Part shown: piece after piece, positions 19,401 through 27,886 of the stretch
Layout: each line of letters begins with the position of its first letter
How positions within the stretch are numbered: position 1 is the first letter of the stretch
Origin: CAZDWZ01 sp964509425
GTDB lineage: Bacteria > Bdellovibrionota_C > UBA2361 > SZUA-149 > CAZDWZ01
Assembly: GCA_964509425.1 (NCBI GenBank)
Contig: CAZDWZ010000006.1
Span: 62,001 to 126,000 of the forward strand
Direction: 5' to 3'
DNA length: 64,000 bases
Notes under the pieces: generated by a model
Told to the model about the DNA's origin: nothing
What the model saw: only the letters and a program-made list of their open reading frames with translations
The model's database searches: none
Translations under genes and position numbers: made by a program

Positions 19401-19741
19401 ATATTTTTGTTCATGGACCGGTCGCTGCAATACTCGAGGCATTGCGCTTGTGTTTTGAAATTCTCGAAGACATGAATTCAGTGCGCCGCACCCACCTTGA
19501 TATTCGCGACGATGGGAATCGCTTTTCGATGTCGCTTCAGTGCGACACGTCAAACGAGAGACAGGCTGCCTCGACAGGTTCTGGTTCAGAAGATTCACTT
19601 TTCATCTTTATTTTTCGCGTTCTTCGGGACTCATTGCGGTCTCACCAGATCGAACTGATTCAACAGGAGACTGCCCCAGGGGAGATTCGATTTGAGCTGC
19701 TCGGCGCTAAGGCTGGAGCTATTCACGGAGGTTCGGCATGA
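16451..19741 (+). CDS. Two-module sensor histidine kinase; second kinase module degenerate
   Basis: 1096 residues, very long for a histidine kinase. Module 1: helix 1 (about 24-44), a periplasmic sensor of about 140 residues, helix 2 (184-210), HAMP, HisKA with GVAHDLRTPM (phospho-acceptor His282), then HATPase with the N-box INLLDNAIRHSPEG (about 394-407), DSGPGF (428-433) and SGLGL (450-454). Module 2: about six to eight hydrophobic helices (515-690), a second extracytoplasmic segment, another helix (about 808-830), a HAMP-like stretch and a DHp-like segment NQFLNFASREIQRG in which Arg904 stands where the His should be. The C-terminal domain has no N/G boxes. The first module should autophosphorylate; the second is probably sensory or regulatory. 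The start is GTG at 16451 with a weak ribosome site. Its stop overlaps the response regulator start (ATGA). Confidence 0.88.
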   Translation: MGNAENSGKEKRRRTGSLGSRIRVDLLLLLAALLAIQAALGFITSRSLFFRVEDFLYRDSAATAVSLLRDFSLEESSLEGGLRRLHALLKESFRSPELLLLDGDGRVHLSTPGCSLVRDFQPTENLTGYRKLNPRSEQMKYIEMCKESERRLSGAAAEFSGLSGYLLIVERTPPLSAVLTSPRGVFLYLLSLIPVILFLVSWSYLVLFLFHTKLFQDIRGFSDLIRRFAEGNRSLRMSFGQFPEHRRFARVFNSMAEAVNDRIEYLEQEDEERREMMAGVAHDLRTPMTAIEGSVWLLEQKHPANPTKSETMEMVAQAVGAQLDLSEQLQEFSTFGEFKAKQALELIDLRFVLDEAIQLAVPIAKQKSVFLLLEPSESSLMLPANDRLLRRAIINLLDNAIRHSPEGTNITVRTTFVPGNSISIEVIDSGPGFANDENPIGTNPTHPRRSGLGLTIVKKIAGAHRADFTIESQAGTGTRAKLHFPLAPEVEAVTTDSSNPSFENEVTDTTSAAAKYSRISVIVLSIGTMFVLMSSEGLLPFFISIALFTGVITLLLWGENSKQPYVWLFPILFLLTLAVLPGSWVSHFVLGAALVCSLNFGMIRIAVINLITQMVLLFCLSVSPALLLYSPWSFLLGAGLGLWISSIILFIEKNVFGRRAAIWFSSLLILGTSSGVFIQIGALHFILLHALESAAALHKVWFTSERNEVDTLVRETADLEETLTRIHLLNPLMDFIVKPDANQFRRVGLGGSLSSPFRVASTASTPSDPGGFQHSKVVQACELASCPLPEVVAPGRLVTAILRRDFTRMFLLFLLSLIVLDFVIFALFGFALHRKIRSRLGVMELGLQKYAQGEYREQILLENVDDVGRLAFELNRLASELSRLESTIQTRHEERNQFLNFASREIQRGAIRIRNSGLDELPEASRLQRQIIDRVFHIAALQSQSNYSKLETFEFVELASEEYTKFKTKNSNSIQCSEQLPAGDIFVHGPVAAILEALRLCFEILEDMNSVRRTHLDIRDDGNRFSMSLQCDTSNERQAASTGSGSEDSLFIFIFRVLRDSLRSHQIELIQQETAPGEIRFELLGAKAGAIHGGSA

Positions 19742-20490
19742 GTTCAGTTGGGCGTATATTGATTATTGAGGACGATCCTGCGATTGGCACGATAGTCTCG
19801 GCCACACTCACGACTGCCGGTTTTGTCTGTGAGGTGATCGGAGACGGCATGTCCGGTCTCAAGCGAATCTTAGTCGAGGACTATGATCTCGTTATCCTCG
19901 ATTTAAATCTCCCCAGCCTTGATGGACTTGCTATCTGCCGTCAGGTTCGAATTTCAAAGCCATCACTTCCCGTGATTATGTTGACTGCTCGAAATTTGGA
20001 GTCGGATGTGGTTTCGGGACTGGAAGTTGGTGCGGATGACTACATTGTTAAACCTTTCGGTGAGCGCGAGCTCCTGGCTCGCGTTCGGTCTCGTCTTCGA
20101 GAGTTTACTCAGCGAGCTATGGATCAAGCACTCCGTGACAACTCGCCCACCGAATCAAAGCAACCGGAATCTCGGAGTCTCCGGATTGGTGAGATTGAGT
20201 TGGATTTTGAACGAATGCGGGTTTCCAAGCGAGGCGTGCCGGTTGAACTGACCGCCCGGGAGTATGAACTGGTTTCGCTCCTGGCATCTCATCCCGGGAG
20301 ACCCTTCACACGCGAGGAACTGCTGGAGATAGTCTGGAAATTCTCCTCCGAGTCTTACGCCGAGAACATCAGCACGATGATGTCTCGAATAAGGAAGAAG
20401 ATAGAGGATGATCCGGAAAATCCGAAATACATTCTCACTATTCGCGGCGTCGGCTACCGTTTCTGCGAACCAAAAGATCTGAACTCCTAA
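19738..20490 (+). CDS. OmpR/PhoB-family response regulator
   Basis: 250 residues. The receiver domain (about 5-120) has the acidic pair IEDD, the phospho-acceptor in LVILDLNLPSLDG (Asp55), the Thr of IMLTAR and the Lys of YIVKPFGE. A linker of about 30 residues leads to a winged-helix DNA-binding domain with the usual ELTAREYELVSLLASHPGR and GVGYRF ends. Its ATG overlaps the kinase stop by four bases, so it is the cognate partner of that kinase. Target genes are not evident; the next genes are on the opposite strand. Confidence 0.95.
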   Translation: MSSVGRILIIEDDPAIGTIVSATLTTAGFVCEVIGDGMSGLKRILVEDYDLVILDLNLPSLDGLAICRQVRISKPSLPVIMLTARNLESDVVSGLEVGADDYIVKPFGERELLARVRSRLREFTQRAMDQALRDNSPTESKQPESRSLRIGEIELDFERMRVSKRGVPVELTAREYELVSLLASHPGRPFTREELLEIVWKFSSESYAENISTMMSRIRKKIEDDPENPKYILTIRGVGYRFCEPKDLNS

Positions 20491-20508
20491 ATTCTCCCCA
20501 CTTCGCCT

Positions 20509-21207
20509 TTATTGTGACTTTTGATCTTCTGCGTTTTCTGCTCCAGGAATGATTTCTCGAAAGGTAAAATCCCGGCACCCGTTGTCTCCCACTGAGGTTA
20601 AAAAACTTCCCCATGGAACGCCCACACAGATCGAAGAAAGCCATTCGGTTTTTGAGACTCTTCCGACTGCGAGTCGTATTCCATCCGGAATTGCTCCCCA
20701 GGTTGTTCGCCGGTTGTAGTTCGGATCATTTTCGTCCGACCACCAAGGCATCATGATATCGCCGTATTCGATAGCATAGGCCTGCGTCGGTGGGCCAAGA
20801 TGCGCCGCGTTTCGAAAGACCTTCGAACAGATCAATCGATAGACCGGTTTCTCTCTGCCACTTTTGGCTGCCTCTAAATTCCCGATTTTGGCTCCCCTGA
20901 GCACGGATCCATCACGACAGGTTCGCTCGACAAACTCCCAGCCGGTTGCAACTGTTCCTTTCGGAACGGGACAACAATTCCCAGCTAATCCGAAGCCGGA
21001 AAAACCGAGCGGTCCAAAGACCGGAGCGTGAGAAATCAGGGCCATGCCGTCCGGACAGACCGCCTGAGGCGTCTCAAGATTTACCCGGAGCATTGCCCAA
21101 GAGTTAGTCTCTGGGTTGTGACCGCTACAAGGTGTAAGCCGATTCTCGTCCGCGAGGGTTTGCTGTCGTAAAAGCAATTGAGGGGACAGAAGTCCTCCAA
21201 TAAGCAT
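20509..21207 (-). CDS. Secreted cysteine-rich protein, unknown function
   Basis: 232 residues from the ATG at 21207. The frame continues upstream with an exact signal-peptide n-region (KKTVLRVGAL) behind a CTG at 21240, so the real start may be a non-ATG codon around there. The mature protein has about eight cysteines (for example NCCPVPKG, RTCRDGS, LICSKV, SSICVG, NGCRDF) spaced as in a disulfide-stabilised extracellular fold. No family is recognised. It follows the 774-residue secreted protein on the same strand and converges with the response regulator gene (18-bp gap). Confidence 0.7.
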   Translation of the reverse strand: MLIGGLLSPQLLLRQQTLADENRLTPCSGHNPETNSWAMLRVNLETPQAVCPDGMALISHAPVFGPLGFSGFGLAGNCCPVPKGTVATGWEFVERTCRDGSVLRGAKIGNLEAAKSGREKPVYRLICSKVFRNAAHLGPPTQAYAIEYGDIMMPWWSDENDPNYNRRTTWGAIPDGIRLAVGRVSKTEWLSSICVGVPWGSFLTSVGDNGCRDFTFREIIPGAENAEDQKSQ

Positions 21208-21248
21208 CAGGGCGCCAACTCTAAGAACTGTCTTTTTCAGAATAATAC

Positions 21249-23573
21249 CTAATCAGCTTTATCGCGAAGTGCCTTTGCGCGCTTCTCAAGATCGGCAGCT
21301 CGTTCGGTCAGCAAAGGATTTCTAGCTTGCTTGTTGCAAATAGCGGATATGGCTTCCAACCGGTCCCGGGCCTTTGGATCCTTCAATAAATCTGGCCGTT
21401 CCTCGTAGAGCGCCAGCACCCGATCTGCACAGTCCAAATATTCGCCTCCAACGAGCGCAGGATTCTCACCTTCACCATCCTTTAGAACGCTATCTGATAG
21501 CCTAAGGACGAACTCGAGATCCGTTTCGCTATACCTGTTCTCACGTAGCTCCGCTATGGATTCAATCAAGTAAAACTTGACCCGGATCATTCCCGAAGCC
21601 GAGATTCTAGAGTCCGACAAACGACTTAATTCCGAATCTAGGTCCCCTGGACGATTCTCGAGCGTCCAGAGAACTTTGGCTCCATTCACGGTGGGAGAAA
21701 ATAGCAAGAAGTTGTTTTTCTTGTATTCACTGGCAAGGATAGGATTCTCAGCAAGGATCGAAAAGGCTGGACCCATCTTACGAGCGCATTGCTGCAGATC
21801 TGAAATATCATCTTTGTCACCGCAATGAAGCAGCGTCGAGACAAAGTCTCTCTCAAAATCGCTGCCTCGAACCGCTTTTCCGACAAGCTCAAGCCCTTCC
21901 ACGTCATTCAGCCGGTATAACTCCTCCACTGCTTGAGATCGCGCAGATGGGCTTCGTCGCTTATCCACAGCCAAAGCTCGAAGAATTTTGATTGACTCTC
22001 CCAAATCAGAGGACGATCGTTCGCGAATATCGAGATTGTCGAGAAGCCTGTTACTGAATTCATTGCCTTCACGCTTTGGACCTGCAAGCGTCGAGGCAAT
22101 CGCTTGAACCAAGCTCACATCGCGCTGCCGGTCAGCGGATTGGTCGAGCGCCGCCAGAAGAAGCTGTGCGAGATGCTGCCTGGGGTTCTGAATCCCTGCG
22201 GACTTCATGAGTAGTATCATCGGGCTCGATCTCGAAATTCGCTCAAACATCCCGGCAGCCCGAGAAACCCGCTCTGTATCTCCGCTTTGAAGATCTCCCA
22301 CGAGATCTTTCAGAAGTACCTTGAAGAGTGCTCCTTGGGCCTGTTTCAGATCCTGAGTTGATGCCGGCTCTTCGCAGACCTTGAACGCTAGCTCCTGAAG
22401 CGGACCCTTCAAAAGCATTTCAGGGTCGTCTTTAAAGGCTTCAAGCAGCCGGCTGATTTCGCCGATTAGCTTCACTCGATCGGAGACCGTTCCGCCGACG
22501 GGATTTCGAACGTACCGTTGAAGCACTGCCGCCTTCTGCTTCGAAGTTAATGAATCTGTTTCAAGAACCTCTTTCAAACCTGACCCATCGGGACCGAGAG
22601 TGCTTGCCAGAACGAGACTTCCGACTCTTTGTCGCTGCCCATTTACGGACTCGCATCCTAGCGAGCCCCAGAGATCGTAAAGTGCGTTTCCGTAGTGCTG
22701 GGGATACTCACGACCAAAAGCCAAAAGCAGCTTATTCGAATCAAGATCGCCGTTCCCATCTCTGCAACTCGCTTCGTTTTTCTGAAAAAATGCGAGATAA
22801 TTTTTTTTGCCGATTCGAGCAATTATCACGGCGCGGATGAGATCAAAGCGCGCTGTTTCATCCTTCTCTCCAATTCTCATTCGAACCTCTCGGTTTACCT
22901 CCAATAGTTCCTCTTCGCTCATCGGTCTCGATGCTGCATCTCGTCCGATTCGCGATCTCCTTGCCGCAGTTGTTTCGAGCGAATCTGGAAGCGATCCCGC
23001 CGCATTTCTTGCCCGCGTTTGTTCTTCTTCAGTAAGCTCTACTTCCTTCTGACTCGGTGAAGTCGAGAGCAATTCTTTGCCGAGAGCGCCCAAGGCGTTT
23101 CGTTGGGTCTCCGGCATTCGACTCTGATCGACCAAATCAAACACTTGTTCCAAGGTCTTGAGAGACGGGTTTGCGGGATCGTTGGCGAGTTTTCGGAGAA
23201 CTGCCACGGAGTCTGGATCGCTCTCGATTATCCTGGCCGCTTGAATCGCGATCAGATTCCTTGTTTCGTCATTGAGCTCTTCATCCTCAAGCAGGCTCAG
23301 CAGTTCAGGGAGATCTTCTGCTTTTAGTTTTGATAACTTTTCCAAAAAAAGCGAAACCAAAGCATCATGCACGAACTCCGAAGCAGGGGTTTGGAGTGCC
23401 CGATCTGCCCAATAGACTAACTCTCTCACTGTCGTTGTTGTCGGAGGTTGAACGGAGACTGTTGTTTCCGGCAACACCAAAGCTTCCATCGGATCGTTTT
23501 GAGCTTCAGGCGCGGATGGAAAGCTTTCGTTCTTCGAACTCTGAGTTAAGCAGACGGCAGATTGAAGCAGCAT
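21249..23573 (-). CDS. Large all-helical exported protein with HEAT-like repeats, unknown function
   Basis: 774 residues. Ribosome site AAGAGGAG lies seven bases before the ATG at 23573. The N-terminus is hydrophobic for only a short stretch (MLLQSAVCLTQSS), a weak export signal, and a Ser/Pro/Thr-rich linker follows. From residue about 50 to the end the protein is a succession of amphipathic helices with Leu/Ala spacing and Pro breaks like HEAT or ARM repeats (for example LPELLSLLEDEELNDETRN), suggesting a solenoid scaffold. No catalytic motif is seen. It is divergent from the 23835 gene with 261 bp between. Location is uncertain. Confidence 0.72.
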   Translation of the reverse strand: MLLQSAVCLTQSSKNESFPSAPEAQNDPMEALVLPETTVSVQPPTTTTVRELVYWADRALQTPASEFVHDALVSLFLEKLSKLKAEDLPELLSLLEDEELNDETRNLIAIQAARIIESDPDSVAVLRKLANDPANPSLKTLEQVFDLVDQSRMPETQRNALGALGKELLSTSPSQKEVELTEEEQTRARNAAGSLPDSLETTAARRSRIGRDAASRPMSEEELLEVNREVRMRIGEKDETARFDLIRAVIIARIGKKNYLAFFQKNEASCRDGNGDLDSNKLLLAFGREYPQHYGNALYDLWGSLGCESVNGQRQRVGSLVLASTLGPDGSGLKEVLETDSLTSKQKAAVLQRYVRNPVGGTVSDRVKLIGEISRLLEAFKDDPEMLLKGPLQELAFKVCEEPASTQDLKQAQGALFKVLLKDLVGDLQSGDTERVSRAAGMFERISRSSPMILLMKSAGIQNPRQHLAQLLLAALDQSADRQRDVSLVQAIASTLAGPKREGNEFSNRLLDNLDIRERSSSDLGESIKILRALAVDKRRSPSARSQAVEELYRLNDVEGLELVGKAVRGSDFERDFVSTLLHCGDKDDISDLQQCARKMGPAFSILAENPILASEYKKNNFLLFSPTVNGAKVLWTLENRPGDLDSELSRLSDSRISASGMIRVKFYLIESIAELRENRYSETDLEFVLRLSDSVLKDGEGENPALVGGEYLDCADRVLALYEERPDLLKDPKARDRLEAISAICNKQARNPLLTERAADLEKRAKALRDKAD

Positions 23574-23834
23574 AATTCACTCCTCTTGTCGTTCACGCTT
23601 GTTATGAACGAAGCATCTCCCGCACATTTTCTGATTGCTTTCCATTCTCCCTCCGAAGTCTGTCAGAGAAACGAGAGAAGGAGCTGAAGAAACAGGAAGT
23701 CGAAAGACGTTAGAAATGGAGGAACGATTGGCGCACAACATAAAAGCCTATGACCGATTCGGAGGCTGCTGAGAGAGCTGTAGTCGCTTCTCAACGGCGT
23801 TGTTTTGCGATTGGAACAATCATGGAGGTGAAAA

Positions 23835-24461
23835 ATGTTTGGCAATAGATCACTGAAAGGTTTTGCGGCGGCGGGCCAGAACAATTCTGCGTCGAATATC
23901 GGAGCGTTGAATCTCCCGCCCAGCGGAGAGCGAGAAGTCAATGCTTTTTCAGAAGATTACCCGCCGAGCATTACGACGAAGGACGATTACCCGACCGCGA
24001 CGTACGATAGGCGAAGCGGCACGGCGAAGACGTTAAACGAACTCTACGATGGTCTTCCAAAGAATGCCTATTTGACGAGTACGACAGTCAACGAAGCCGG
24101 AAAACGAACAGGCGTCACGACGATCATCAAGGGTGAGAATCTCGTGATGATGAAAAGCGAGAGTCTGATCAATCCTGGCGGAAAGTGGGAGCAGGGAAAC
24201 GTAGCCTATAACTACCAAATATTTAGGCGAGATAAAGACGGAAACTGGAGTGTGTCAGGAGCCAGTGGAAACTCCAATTCAAATGTGGAAGTAGAAAATT
24301 TCAGTGAGAAAAAAATGAGCGGAGACTCGCTTCGCCGATACTGCGAAGCCGATAAACCTGGAGGCTTCAGTTTACTCGAACTTCGAGCCAGGAGTTATTT
24401 GAATCATCGAGAAAAATGGTCTTCCTATTTTATTCTCGAGACAAAGCCTGCGCGGCCTTAG
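23835..24461 (+). CDS. Hypothetical protein
   Basis: 208 residues with a strong ribosome site (GGAGGTG, four bases before the ATG at 23835). No signal peptide or membrane helix. The first 60 residues are polar and Pro/Ser/Thr-rich; the central part (about 75-150) has alternating hydrophobic residues typical of beta strands (TVNEAGKRTGVTTIIKGENL). Immediately downstream lie a decayed gene and its intact relative, so it probably belongs to the same locus. Function unknown. Confidence 0.65.
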   Translation: MFGNRSLKGFAAAGQNNSASNIGALNLPPSGEREVNAFSEDYPPSITTKDDYPTATYDRRSGTAKTLNELYDGLPKNAYLTSTTVNEAGKRTGVTTIIKGENLVMMKSESLINPGGKWEQGNVAYNYQIFRRDKDGNWSVSGASGNSNSNVEVENFSEKKMSGDSLRRYCEADKPGGFSLLELRARSYLNHREKWSSYFILETKPARP

Positions 24462-24544
24462 AGCAAGTCCGAAAACAGCGCGCTTCTTCACGAGCGCCAC
24501 GTAGCTCAAGGATAGACGATCTCGTCTTTGAGGAGGAACACACT

Positions 24545-25614
24545 GTGTTTCAAGTAAATTCACGAAAGGCCTCGGCGCGCTTTATTCTCACCTCTAATGA
24601 ACCAACAGGCGATCTCGTTTCAAATGAGAGCGAGGACTCTCGCTTTACAACCCCCGTATCGGGTGAGCCTCGAAAACCGAGTGACGGGCTACAAGATCTG
24701 CGCCTCCCTTCAAAGAAGGAATGCAGAACACCGGAATCGGCATTGGCTTTCGAAGAGTCAATCGGCCCCGTCACGGAGAAGATGAAATTAGGCGAGCCGC
24801 CCATGCAAACCGCGCTATCGCCGAATGATGGGATTCGACTATGCCTGGGGCTTGAGGCATCGGTGAGATTCCGCCCCTGGGGAAGTTCCTCCGAAGTTCT
24901 GCGTGCACGAGACGCGGACACGGTTAAGCGACTCTTACGGGATACCCGCGCCGGAGAGCCTTTCGTCGTAAAAAACGATCCGGAAGAAGCGAAGCGAGCT
25001 TTATTTGAGTGCCGCAAAGGATCGAAAGCCGGCGACTCTTTTTCAGATGCGTTTTGAGAATCTTCGACTCGGCTTAGAACGAGACAAATATCTGGCTTAC
25101 GAGATTCGGCAGCTTCTTCCAGACGGAGAAGAAAGGAACGCTCTTCTTGAAAATCTCAGGCTAAAAGATCCGAGCCCGGTGCGCTACGGAGACCGGAAAA
25201 TTTCGATTGTCCAAGAGACCGGAGCTTCAAAAACGAGCCTCGTCGTGAGTCCTCTCGAAGGGGATTCACCAACACTAGTACTTTATCTCGACGACTGCTG
25301 TCGTAAGAATTACTTCCGATTTTCAGAGACGGGGCTAAAAACAATCTCTCAACAAACTTTCCGGAGAGCTTTGTCTGGCGAAAAAATGCAAGAACCTGGA
25401 GGGAAAGATACTCACCTTCATCAAGCTCAATGAGAATCAATTTCTCTTTGTCGACGAGCGAACCTACGGAACAACGGCTTTCCTCTATACACGAGCTGAA
25501 GAAAGCGAACTTGGGCAAGTATGGGAATTGCAAGGTTCAAAACAGTCTCCCAAAGGTGCTGGTCGCTTTGGGGGTCAACGTGGCCTCACCCTCAATCACG
25601 AAAGGATTCGGTAA
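24545..25614 (+). pseudogene. Frameshifted, internally deleted relative of the 25717-27753 gene
   Basis: Three successive frames each match parts of the downstream protein in the same order. Frame 1 starts at GTG 24545, behind GAGGAGG, and contains DGIRLCLGLEAS and RDADTVKRLLRDTRAGEPF, matching EGIKLCLGKDAT and RDVDTLQRALKTSTPGEKI. Frame 2 (from about 25040) contains MRFENLRLGLERDKYLAYEI, matching MRFDIVREGFERRRYLKNEI. Frame 3 (from about 25405) reads LTFIKLNENQFLFVDE, matching LTFVKLNERQFMFVEV, and stops at 25612. The equivalent of about 90 residues is missing at the first junction. Two frameshifts plus the deletion mean it cannot make the full protein unless sequencing errors are responsible. 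Confidence 0.8.
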
Positions 25615-25716
25615 GACAAAGAACGGACTCTTGAAAAGGAGCACTCTTCACGATCCTCATATCGTCTGAAGTAAATTTTTTGCCGAAATTTTTCGGCGCA
25701 TACATTGAGGTGAATT

Positions 25717-27753
25717 GTGTTACTCCACATCTTCCTGCATCGCGGCTCTCGGCAGCCGATCGTTCCGAGCAACGGCCCAAACTGCGTGCTTCCTGCACCG
25801 ATTGCAAACTATCCCGCGGGCCCGGTCTATCAAACCTATCAGCCGGTTCCCGCTTGCGTCGCTCCGGCGCCGCTCGTCCAAACATCGATCTCGCCGGTAA
25901 CTTCGGTGCAAAAAAATCAAACTCAAGTTCAAAGTACCGTCGAGTTGAAAAACGATGGTGCCGTAGAAATCCGCATGCCCCTTGGGCGGGCGAACTCTAC
26001 TCAAATTCAATACTGCGGGGATGTCCCGGACCGTCCCGGGATTACTCTCATGACTGAAGATCGTCGGCTGGTTCAGGAAGGGGGCGAGACGAAAGTAGTA
26101 GTAACTTTGCGCTTCCCTCATGGCCAGGAGAACGCAGGGTTTGCGATGGTGAGCCCGGGCGCTCCTCCAGTAAAGGTCAATGTAAAGGACCTCAAAGCGC
26201 CATCGCCAGCGGTCAAACCCGCAGTGAATCCAGTGCAAGCGGAGAAGCCGGATGTTGAGAAGAAGCCGGAGAACCCGAAAACGGTAACTCCTGCCCCGAT
26301 CGAGAAACCCAAACCGGAGCCAACGCCGGATTCGACACCCGAAAAGCAGCCGACCTCGCCGATCGAGGCGAAACCCATCACGGCCCAGGAGGGCATAAAG
26401 CTTTGTCTTGGAAAGGATGCCACTGCAGATTTCCAAGTGACGAAAGGAACGACACTCGGCCCACGTGATGTAGACACTCTTCAGCGGGCATTAAAAACTT
26501 CGACGCCGGGTGAAAAAATCATACTCGTGAGTGATCCCAAAGAAACTGTTACCTTTGTAAAACTCAACGAGCGTGAATGTCTCCTCGTGACTGAGTTTAA
26601 GTCGGGTGGATGCGATGCACTGATTGTGACAATTAAGGCTGATGGACCTGATTTCAAAGCTGACAACCTCGTCGTGCAGGCAGCCGTTTCTCCCACAAAT
26701 GACAGCCGCCAATTGACGCCTATGTCGGAGCAGCAGTTTGAGAACTTCAACCGCTTTTCCGATGAGCGGGCGCCTTTATATCCGACCGCGACCCAATTTG
26801 CGGGTAAACCAAGCGCTATAGGAATGCGATTTGATATTGTTCGAGAAGGATTCGAACGTCGGCGCTATTTGAAGAACGAAATCGAGAAATTTGTTTCAGA
26901 CCGCGATGCCAGAGAAATCGTGCTTCAATCCCTCAATAGTAATTACGGCCCGGTGGTTCGTTCCGGAGAATTCGATATCTCGATTCAGCAGTCACCGGGA
27001 GAGGCAAAAACAACACTCAGATTTGCGTCGGTCCAGCCTGATCAGCGGCCCGGTTTCGAAATGGTATTGGACGAGGATTGTGCAAGGAAGTTCTATCGGG
27101 TTCGAGGAAAAGAGCGCGAAGAGATAACCGAAGCGGATTTTCGGAAGGGCTTAAATCTAGAAGAAAAAGCTCTTCCATTTCCAGGTCTTGATAGCCCCGA
27201 AGTTGCCGTTCAACAAGTGGCAGGTTACCAGGGAACGGTGACGTTCTCCGCCCCGAAAAAGGTAAGGCTTGCTACAGAAAATGAAATCAGCCGAATTCTT
27301 AGCGACCCAAGCATTCCAACAGGGAAAGCGGTTTCGCTTGGTGCAACGGGCGATAGCAGCCTTACCTTTGTGAAGTTAAATGAACGACAGTTTATGTTTG
27401 TCGAGGTTCGCGGCACACAGAAAATTGCCGTGCTCTACACGAGAACCGACGAGAAAAGCCCTCAGTCAGGAGCACCAATTTGGCAGATGCAAGAGTCGAA
27501 TCTGACGAATAATACTCAAAACGAGTTTCGTCCGCCCGGCGAAACAGACCGGGTCTTGTGGCAATACAACACGAACGTTTCGCCTACCGTAAAGGCGGAG
27601 ATTCCCTCTATGACACCGGAGTTAGGTCTCAAGGAAACGCAGTTCTTGGCTCTGCTTACCACCTGCCAAGAGCGAGGGTTCGGAAGGTTTTTATTTAAGC
27701 CGGGCCGAAGGCCGCTCAATGGAAATGACCTCATGGTACTTACTGAACCCTAG
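25717..27753 (+). CDS. Large protein with duplicated VKLNER domains, unknown function
   Basis: 678 residues from GTG at 25717, with GAGGTG seven bases upstream. The first 60 residues are Pro/Val-rich with no clean signal peptide. A beta-type domain (about 70-150) and a Pro/Lys/Glu-rich linker (about 155-220) follow. Then a domain appears twice: LGPRDVDTLQRALKTSTPGE followed by VTFVKLNEREC (about 250-300), and LATENEISRILSDPSIPTGK followed by LTFVKLNERQF (about 510-560). Between them is a helical region with GMRFDIVREGFERRRYLKNE. The duplicated unit and the decayed copy upstream suggest an expanding family. No catalytic motif is evident; the secreted neighbours suggest an envelope role, which is speculation. 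Confidence 0.7.
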   Translation: MLLHIFLHRGSRQPIVPSNGPNCVLPAPIANYPAGPVYQTYQPVPACVAPAPLVQTSISPVTSVQKNQTQVQSTVELKNDGAVEIRMPLGRANSTQIQYCGDVPDRPGITLMTEDRRLVQEGGETKVVVTLRFPHGQENAGFAMVSPGAPPVKVNVKDLKAPSPAVKPAVNPVQAEKPDVEKKPENPKTVTPAPIEKPKPEPTPDSTPEKQPTSPIEAKPITAQEGIKLCLGKDATADFQVTKGTTLGPRDVDTLQRALKTSTPGEKIILVSDPKETVTFVKLNERECLLVTEFKSGGCDALIVTIKADGPDFKADNLVVQAAVSPTNDSRQLTPMSEQQFENFNRFSDERAPLYPTATQFAGKPSAIGMRFDIVREGFERRRYLKNEIEKFVSDRDAREIVLQSLNSNYGPVVRSGEFDISIQQSPGEAKTTLRFASVQPDQRPGFEMVLDEDCARKFYRVRGKEREEITEADFRKGLNLEEKALPFPGLDSPEVAVQQVAGYQGTVTFSAPKKVRLATENEISRILSDPSIPTGKAVSLGATGDSSLTFVKLNERQFMFVEVRGTQKIAVLYTRTDEKSPQSGAPIWQMQESNLTNNTQNEFRPPGETDRVLWQYNTNVSPTVKAEIPSMTPELGLKETQFLALLTTCQERGFGRFLFKPGRRPLNGNDLMVLTEP

Positions 27754-27771
27754 CAATGTCTGGGGGAGCGC

Positions 27772-27879
27772 CAGCTCCCCCGTCATTCCCTGCACGAGAG
27801 TGCTCTCCATTTTGGAACAACGTCGGCAACGAAGAGTTTTGTCTCGGTAAGTGGTGATGAGTTGAAGTGAAGTCGGCAT
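27772..27879 (-). pseudogene. N-terminal fragment of a uracil-DNA glycosylase family gene
   Basis: Read on the minus strand, ATG 27879 opens a short peptide with LQLITTYRDKTLRCRRCSKM followed by ESTLVQG. This aligns with the N-terminus of the intact glycosylase at 15293 (LSVITAHRQKLLRCRKCPRM followed by ESTPVPG). Similarity ends after about 35 codons, where the 3' end of the 25717 gene begins, so the rest of the gene is missing. It is a remnant of a duplicated or recombined copy. Confidence 0.7.
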
Positions 27880-27886
27880 AGGGTGA

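Noticed and set aside
25430..25669. 79-codon independent gene after the pseudogene's second part
   Set aside because: The frame one base away matches the VKLNER domain of the downstream protein, so the sequence here is part of the decayed gene.
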